Assembly: GCF_029223485.1 (NCBI RefSeq)
Contig: NZ_JARHTP010000006.1
Location: forward strand, 310,001 to 374,000
Length of the DNA stretch: 64,000 nucleotides
Direction of reading: 5' to 3'
Origin: Streptomyces coacervatus
Lineage (GTDB): Bacteria; Actinomycetota; Actinomycetes; Streptomycetales; Streptomycetaceae
The notes under the pieces are model-generated. The model did no database searches and was not told the origin of the DNA. It was given only the letters and a program-made list of their open reading frames with translations. Every line of letters starts with the position of its first letter. Positions within the stretch are counted from its first letter, which is position 1. Shown piece by piece: positions 58,827 to 64,000 of the stretch. The position numbers and the translations under genes were made by a program.

Positions 58827-59821
58827 AGTGATGCCTCCGTGTGTTGTGGGCGTGGCCGGTCATCGGCCCCGATCGGCGCCAACTCGTGCTGCCACGGCGG
58901 ATTGGGCCCGGCGACCGAACAGGTCAGGGCCGCAACCCGGGTGGCGAACACACAGGCTTCGGCGACCGCGGCCGAGTTCAGGTCCGTGAGCCTGCCGCCG
59001 AGGAGTCCGCCGGCACCGAGGTGGTGCAGCAGCCCGGCCGTGAAGGAGTCCCCTGCGCCGACCGTGTCGACCACCTGCGTCGGGACGGCGGGCACCTGGA
59101 GCCGTTCGCCGTCGAGGGAGGCCAGGGCCCCGTCGGCGCCGCGCGTGATCACGACGAGGCGGGCCCCGGCGGCGTGCCAGAGGTCGCAGGCCTGCTCGGG
59201 AGGCGTGTCCGGCAGAAGGAGTGCCAGGTCGTCCTCGCTCAGCCGCAGCACATCGGCGAGGCTGCACCAGTGCTCCAGCCGGGCGCGGTAGACCTCGGGA
59301 CGGACCAGCAGCGGCCGTACGTTGGGGTCGATGCTGATCGTGGAGTGGGCGGAGGCTGCCGCGAGGAACTCCTCCACCACCGGCGCGCCCGGCTCACGTA
59401 CCAGGGCGAGGGAGCCGGTGTGGAGGCAGGCGGTTTCGGACAGGTCCACGCCTGCCAGTTCCGGCGGTGTCCACTGCCAGTCGGCCGTGTTCTGTGCGTG
59501 GAAGGAGAACGCGGCCTGACCCTCGGCATCCAGCTCCGCGACCGCCAGCGTGCTGGGCTCGGAGGCCGCGACGGCGTGGGACAGGTCCACTCCGGACGCC
59601 TCCAGATGCGCCCGGAAGAGGCGGCCGAACACATCGCCGGACAGCCGTGCCAGGAAGCGGGCCGGGGTGCCCAGCCGCGCCAGCGCCACTGCGGTGTTCG
59701 CGGGTCCGCCGCCGGGCAGCACGCGCAGGGCGAGCTCGTCCGGGGCATGTGCCGGTTCGGTGAAGGCGTCTGCGACGCACTCTCCCAGGACCGTGATCTG
59801 GCGCGGGTTCAGCGGGCTCAT
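58823..59821 (-). CDS. PfkB family sugar kinase (fructokinase-like)
   Basis: The 332-residue product has ITVLGECVADAF, the sugar-binding LPGGGPANTAVALARLG and the catalytic DTVGAGDSFTAGLLHHLG. The ATG at 59821 follows AGAGGGGC. It is divergent from a ribose/fructose-type ABC uptake operon, which suggests phosphorylation of the imported sugar, probably fructose. It is shorter than phosphofructokinases and similar to ScrK/IolC types. Confidence 0.93.
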   Translation of the reverse strand: MSPLNPRQITVLGECVADAFTEPAHAPDELALRVLPGGGPANTAVALARLGTPARFLARLSGDVFGRLFRAHLEASGVDLSHAVAASEPSTLAVAELDAEGQAAFSFHAQNTADWQWTPPELAGVDLSETACLHTGSLALVREPGAPVVEEFLAAASAHSTISIDPNVRPLLVRPEVYRARLEHWCSLADVLRLSEDDLALLLPDTPPEQACDLWHAAGARLVVITRGADGALASLDGERLQVPAVPTQVVDTVGAGDSFTAGLLHHLGAGGLLGGRLTDLNSAAVAEACVFATRVAALTCSVAGPNPPWQHELAPIGADDRPRPQHTEASL

Positions 59822-59926
59822 GGGCTGCCCCTCTTTCGGACCGGCAGCGGGGGACGTTGCCGATTTGTGACGAGTACAAGGCATTGACGTTGCCGCGAAC
59901 GGGAGTCCATCATCCTCGCCATGCGG

Positions 59927-59955
59927 TGTCAACGTTGACATAAGTCATCGATGAC
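59927..59955. promoter_or_regulatory. Two adjacent palindromes in divergent sugar promoter, probable LacI operator
   Basis: TGTCAACGTTGACA (59927-59940) is a perfect 14-bp palindrome with the central CG typical of LacI-family operators. GTCATCGATGAC (59944-59955) follows it. GACGTTGCCG is also directly repeated at 59853 and 59886. Confidence 0.8.
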
Positions 59956-60003
59956 ACCGAGGGCAGCACCGCTCGCCATCCCGCATCCCCGCAGGAGTCG
60001 TTC

Positions 60004-61020
60004 ATGTCTCGCACCACTCGTCTGTCCCCCTCCCTCCTCAGGGCCGCTGCAGTCACGGGCGTCGCGGCCCTCGCTCTCACGGCCTGCGGATCCGGCTCCG
60101 GGTCGAGCTCCACCAGCGCCGGCTCGGGCAAGGTCAAGGTCGGTCTGATCACCAAGACCGACACCAACCCGTTCTTCGTGAAGATGAAGGAAGGCGCGGA
60201 GAAGGCCGCCAAGGAGGACGGTGCCCAACTGATGACCGCCGCGGGCAAGTTCGACGGCGACAACGCCGGACAGGTCACCGCCATCGAGAACATGGTGGCC
60301 GCCGGGGTGAAGGGCATCCTGATCACCCCGAGCGACTCCAAGGCGATCGTGCCCGCGGTCCAGAAGGCCCGCGCCAAGGGGGTCCTGGTCATCGCGCTGG
60401 ACACCCCGACCGAACCGCAGAGCGCGGTCGACGCCCTCTTCGCCACCAACAACTTCAACGCCGGCACGCTGATCGGCCAGTACGCCAAGGCCGCCATGAA
60501 GGGCAAGACGGCGAAGATAGCCACCCTGGACCTGGCGCCGGGCGTATCCGTCGGCGTCCTGCGGCACAACGGCTTCCTGAAGGGCTTCGGCGCCACCGAC
60601 AAGGACGTCGTCTGCGCCCAGGACACCGGCGGCGACCAGGCCAAGGGCCAGACCGCCATGGAGAACTGTCTGCAGAAGTCGCCCGGCATCAACCTCGTCT
60701 ACACGATCAACGAGCCCGCGGCCCTGGGCGCGTACACCGCGCTGAAGGCCAAGGGCCGGGAGAAGGACGTACTGATCGTCTCCGTCGACGGCGGCTGCAC
60801 CGGCACCCAGGCGGTCAAGGACGGCAAGATCGCCGCGACCTCGCAGCAGTACCCGCTGAAGATGGCCTCCGAGGGCGTCAAGGCCGTGGTGTCGTACGCC
60901 AAGAACGGCAAGAAGGCGTCCGGTTACACCGACACCGGCGTCAACCTGATCACCGACAAGGCGCAGACCGGGGTCACCTCCAAGGACACCGGGTTCGGCC
61001 TGCAGAACTGCTGGGGGTGA
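60004..61020 (+). CDS. Sugar ABC transporter substrate-binding lipoprotein (FrcB/RbsB-like)
   Basis: The 338-residue product has a lipoprotein signal ending LALTAC (Cys28), a Ser/Gly linker, and the periplasmic-binding-protein type I fold (VGLITKTDTNPFFVKMKEGA, GILITPSDSKAIVP, VDGGCTGTQAVKDGKIAA). It captures a monosaccharide outside the cell. It precedes the permease and ATPase genes. The best fit is the fructose/ribose family; the exact sugar cannot be read from sequence. Confidence 0.95.
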   Translation: MSRTTRLSPSLLRAAAVTGVAALALTACGSGSGSSSTSAGSGKVKVGLITKTDTNPFFVKMKEGAEKAAKEDGAQLMTAAGKFDGDNAGQVTAIENMVAAGVKGILITPSDSKAIVPAVQKARAKGVLVIALDTPTEPQSAVDALFATNNFNAGTLIGQYAKAAMKGKTAKIATLDLAPGVSVGVLRHNGFLKGFGATDKDVVCAQDTGGDQAKGQTAMENCLQKSPGINLVYTINEPAALGAYTALKAKGREKDVLIVSVDGGCTGTQAVKDGKIAATSQQYPLKMASEGVKAVVSYAKNGKKASGYTDTGVNLITDKAQTGVTSKDTGFGLQNCWG

Positions 61021-61076
61021 GTGCCGCTTCGCGGGATGAGCCGCGATGTGCCGTCTGTCGTGTGCGGCGCCATCGT

Positions 61077-61115
61077 GGCTGGTCGCGCAGTTCCCCGCGC
61101 CCCTAAAAGGGGCGC
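61077..61115. repeat. Streptomyces-type hairpin repeat between binding-protein and permease genes
   Basis: GGCTGGTCGCGCAGTTCCCC is followed by GCGCCCCT-AAA-AGGGGCGC (61097-61115), a form of a very common Streptomyces intergenic repeat. The 244-nt gap it occupies may lower permease expression relative to the binding protein. Confidence 0.75.
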
Positions 61116-61264
61116 TGCCGAACCGCAGCGGTCTTCGCCCGACCTTCTTGGACGCTCCCAAGGACCGTACGACACCGTCTCTCCCCCTCAGCGGGGCGGC
61201 CGCCCCGGCCCCCTCCCCCGACCCCCCGGGGCGGCCGCCCCCATGTCCCCGACAAGGACTTCGC

Positions 61265-62256
61265 ATGACTGCCACGACCACGCCGTACGCCGAGCTCAAG
61301 GCGCCGACCACGGCCCGCAGACTGCTCACGGCACCGACCACCGGCCCCCTGGTCGCCCTCCTCCTGGCCTGCGCCTTCTTCTCGATCTCGACCGACCAGT
61401 TCCTCACCGGCGGGAACTTCTCGCTGATTGTGCAACAGGTCATGGTTGTCGGCACGCTCGCCATCGGTCAGACCCTGATCATCCTCACCGCGGGCATCGA
61501 CCTGTCCTGCGGTGCCGTGATGGCCTTCGGCAGCATCGTGATCGCCAAGATGGCCGCCAACGGCACCCTGCCCCCGCTCCTCGCCATCGCCCTGGGCATC
61601 GCCGTCTGCGGAGGCTTCGGGCTGCTCAACGGGCTGCTGGTGCAGAAGATCCCGCTGCCGCCGTTCATCGTCACCCTCGGCATGCTCAACGTGGCCTTCG
61701 CCCTGACCCACATCTACTCGAACGAACAGACGATCACCAGCCTGCCCGGCCCGCTCACCGCCCTCGGGCAGACCTTCCCGCTCGGCCACACCGACATCAC
61801 GTACGGCTCCCTGGTCACCATCGCCCTGTTCCTGCTGCTCGCCTACGCGCTGAGCAACACCGGTTGGGGCCGGCACGTCTACGCCCTGGGCAACAGCCAG
61901 GAGGCGGCGCGTCTGAACGGCATCCGCACCTCCCGCCTGACCATCGGCATCTACACCGTGGCGGGCCTGCTCTACGGCATCGCCGCCCTGCTGCTCATCT
62001 CCCGCACCGGAGTGGGCGACCCGCAGGCCGGTCAGACCGACAACCTCGACAGCATCACCGCGGTGGTGCTCGGCGGCACCAGCCTCTTCGGCGGACGCGG
62101 CTCGGTCCTGGGCACCTTCATCGGCGTCCTCATCGTCGGTGTGTTCCGCAACGGCCTGCAGCTGATGGGCGTCGCCTCCATCTACCAGACCCTGATCACC
62201 GGCGTGCTGGTGATCCTCGCGGTGACCGTCGACCAGATCTCCCGGAAGAAGGCCCG

Positions 62257-62260
<4 letters not shown>
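61265..62260 (+). CDS. Sugar ABC transporter permease (FrcC/RbsC-like)
   Basis: The 331-residue product has eight to ten membrane segments and BPD_transp_2 motifs such as LTAGIDLSCGAVMAFGSI, YALGNSQEAARLNGI and VVLGGTSLFGGRGSVLGTF. It forms the membrane channel for the sugar transporter. Its stop overlaps the ATPase start in ATGA. The ATG at 61265 is chosen because homologous proteins begin there. Confidence 0.95.
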
Positions 62261-63093
<833 letters not shown>

Positions 63094-63114
63094 CAACACG
63101 ACCAGCTCCCGCAT

Positions 63115-63140
63115 GTTCCGGCCGAGGCCGCGGCCGGAAC
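63115..63140 (+). terminator. Hairpin between ABC operon and LacI gene
   Basis: The arms GTTCCGGCC (63115-63123) and GGCCGGAAC (63132-63140) form a 9-bp stem, 22 nt after the ATPase stop. It can partly terminate the operon before the regulator gene. Confidence 0.6.
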
Positions 63141-63168
63141 CCGGGAGCCCACAGGAGACGTTTCCTCC

Positions 63169-64000
63169 ATGGCTGCGAGCCGCCGCCCCACGCTGGCCGA
63201 CGTCGCCCGAGAAGTCGGTGTCAGTGCCAAGACCGTTTCCCGGGTCCTCAACGAGGACGGGCCGGCCTCGGCCCGGACCAGGGAACAGGTCCTCGCCGCG
63301 GTGGCCAGGCTCGGTTTCCAGCCGAACCTGATGGCCCGCAACATCCGCGTCGGCGGCCCGGACACCACCATCGGCCTGGTCATCCCCGACCTCGCGAACC
63401 CCTTCTTCGGAGCGGTGGCCCGCGCCATAGAGGACACCGTCGGCGAACGCGGACTGACGCTGCTGATGGGCTCCTCCGCGGACGACGCCGGCCGGGAACG
63501 CGCCCTGACGGACAAGTTCCTGGCCCGGCGCGTCAGCATCCTGATGATCGTGCCGTCCGTCGGCGCCGACCACTCCCACCTCAAGAGCCACCGCGCGGCG
63601 GGACTGCCCGTGGTCTTCCTCGACCGTCCGGGGGTCGGTCTGTCCACGGACAGCATCGTCAGCTCCAACCGTGCGGGCGCCCACGACGGCGTGGCCCACC
63701 TCGTCGCCCACGGCCACCGGCGCATCGGCTTCATCGGCGACCTGCCCGTGAAGCTGTACACCCGCCGCGAACGCCTCGCCGGTTACCGCACCGCCCTGCA
63801 GGAGGCCGGTCTCTCCTACGACCGCTCCCTGGTCGCCAACGCCCACGACCAGCAGGGAGCCGCGACCGCGACCGCCGGACTGCTCGGCCTGGCCGATCCC
63901 CCCACCGCCCTGTTCGCGGGCAACAACATGGTCGCGCTGGGCCTGGTCGCCGAACTCGCCCGCAGCAACCGCAAGGACATCGCCGTCGTCGCCTTCGACG
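63169..64000 (+). CDS. LacI family transcriptional regulator, 3' end outside window
   Basis: The 277 visible residues start with the LacI HTH (PTLADVAREVGVSAKTVSRV), the hinge helix and the effector domain with IGLVIPDLANPFFGAVARAI and RRIGFIGDL. About 60 residues are missing at the right edge. AGGAG lies upstream of the ATG. It probably represses the adjacent sugar uptake operon and kinase by binding the palindrome at 59927. Confidence 0.95.
   Translation, partial: MAASRRPTLADVAREVGVSAKTVSRVLNEDGPASARTREQVLAAVARLGFQPNLMARNIRVGGPDTTIGLVIPDLANPFFGAVARAIEDTVGERGLTLLMGSSADDAGRERALTDKFLARRVSILMIVPSVGADHSHLKSHRAAGLPVVFLDRPGVGLSTDSIVSSNRAGAHDGVAHLVAHGHRRIGFIGDLPVKLYTRRERLAGYRTALQEAGLSYDRSLVANAHDQQGAATATAGLLGLADPPTALFAGNNMVALGLVAELARSNRKDIAVVAFD

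Overview
The window is high-GC actinobacterial DNA, almost certainly from a Streptomyces chromosome. Supporting signs are the G/C-biased third codon positions, many GTG starts, ATGA/GTGA stop-start overlaps, SARP/AfsR-type and LuxR-type cluster regulators, Uma2 and DUF6059-like proteins, Ser/Thr kinases, and two copies of a hairpin repeat of the kind common in Streptomyces intergenic DNA. It carries the edges or most of two natural-product clusters, separated by a tRNA-anchored accessory segment, followed by ordinary chromosomal genes.

1-16.4 kb: the start of a nonribosomal peptide cluster. A single minus-strand NRPS gene runs off the left edge after four complete C-A-T modules (4,254 residues visible). 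Specificity residues read from the A domains suggest X-Gly-Gly-Asn-like. An MbtH protein sits just upstream. Divergent to it is a TauD/SyrP-like Fe(II)/2-oxoglutarate oxygenase, followed by a convergent AsnO-type asparagine beta-hydroxylase. The hydroxylase keeps the iron ligands and the Asp that fixes Asn specificity, so a beta-hydroxyasparagine at module 4 is a reasonable hypothesis. A membrane-anchored methyltransferase follows.

16.7-22.9 kb: an intact tRNA-Arg(CCT) whose last 42 nt occur twice more downstream (21,221 and 22,243). Each copy is followed by its own hairpin. The repeats delimit two stacked integration remnants. Inside are a quinone oxidoreductase, two DJ-1/PfpI-family proteins, a LysR regulator, a frameshifted aquaporin fragment and a Uma2 nuclease-like protein. 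A truncated integrase-like N-terminus lies just outside the last repeat.

22.5-49.4 kb: a receptor-type Ser/Thr kinase, then an aromatic (type II) polyketide cluster on the minus strand. The core is a TcmI-like cyclase, ACP, aromatase, cupin, KS-alpha, KS-beta and two SchA/CurD-like proteins. Tailoring genes are two oxidoreductases, a small monooxygenase, an amidohydrolase and an O-methyltransferase. A SAM supply pair (MetK and a PfkB adenosine kinase-like protein), a DrrAB-like ABC exporter, an MFS exporter, a 4'-phosphopantetheinyl transferase and six regulators (two LuxR, one SARP, two paralogous MarR, one TetR) complete it. The gene set resembles pentangular polyphenol and spore-pigment clusters. 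The MarR-linked promoters carry inverted repeats.

49.4-64 kb: housekeeping and signalling genes. They include a small His-rich secreted protein, an unusual Ser/Thr kinase fused through one membrane helix to a GH114 glycosidase-like ectodomain, a LysR/DMT exporter/SDR group, and a PAS-PAS-GAF-SpoIIE phosphatase with a C-terminal anti-sigma-type ATPase. Last come a sugar uptake locus (PfkB kinase, periplasmic-binding lipoprotein, permease, ATPase) and a LacI regulator cut by the right edge, with a perfect palindrome in the divergent promoter.
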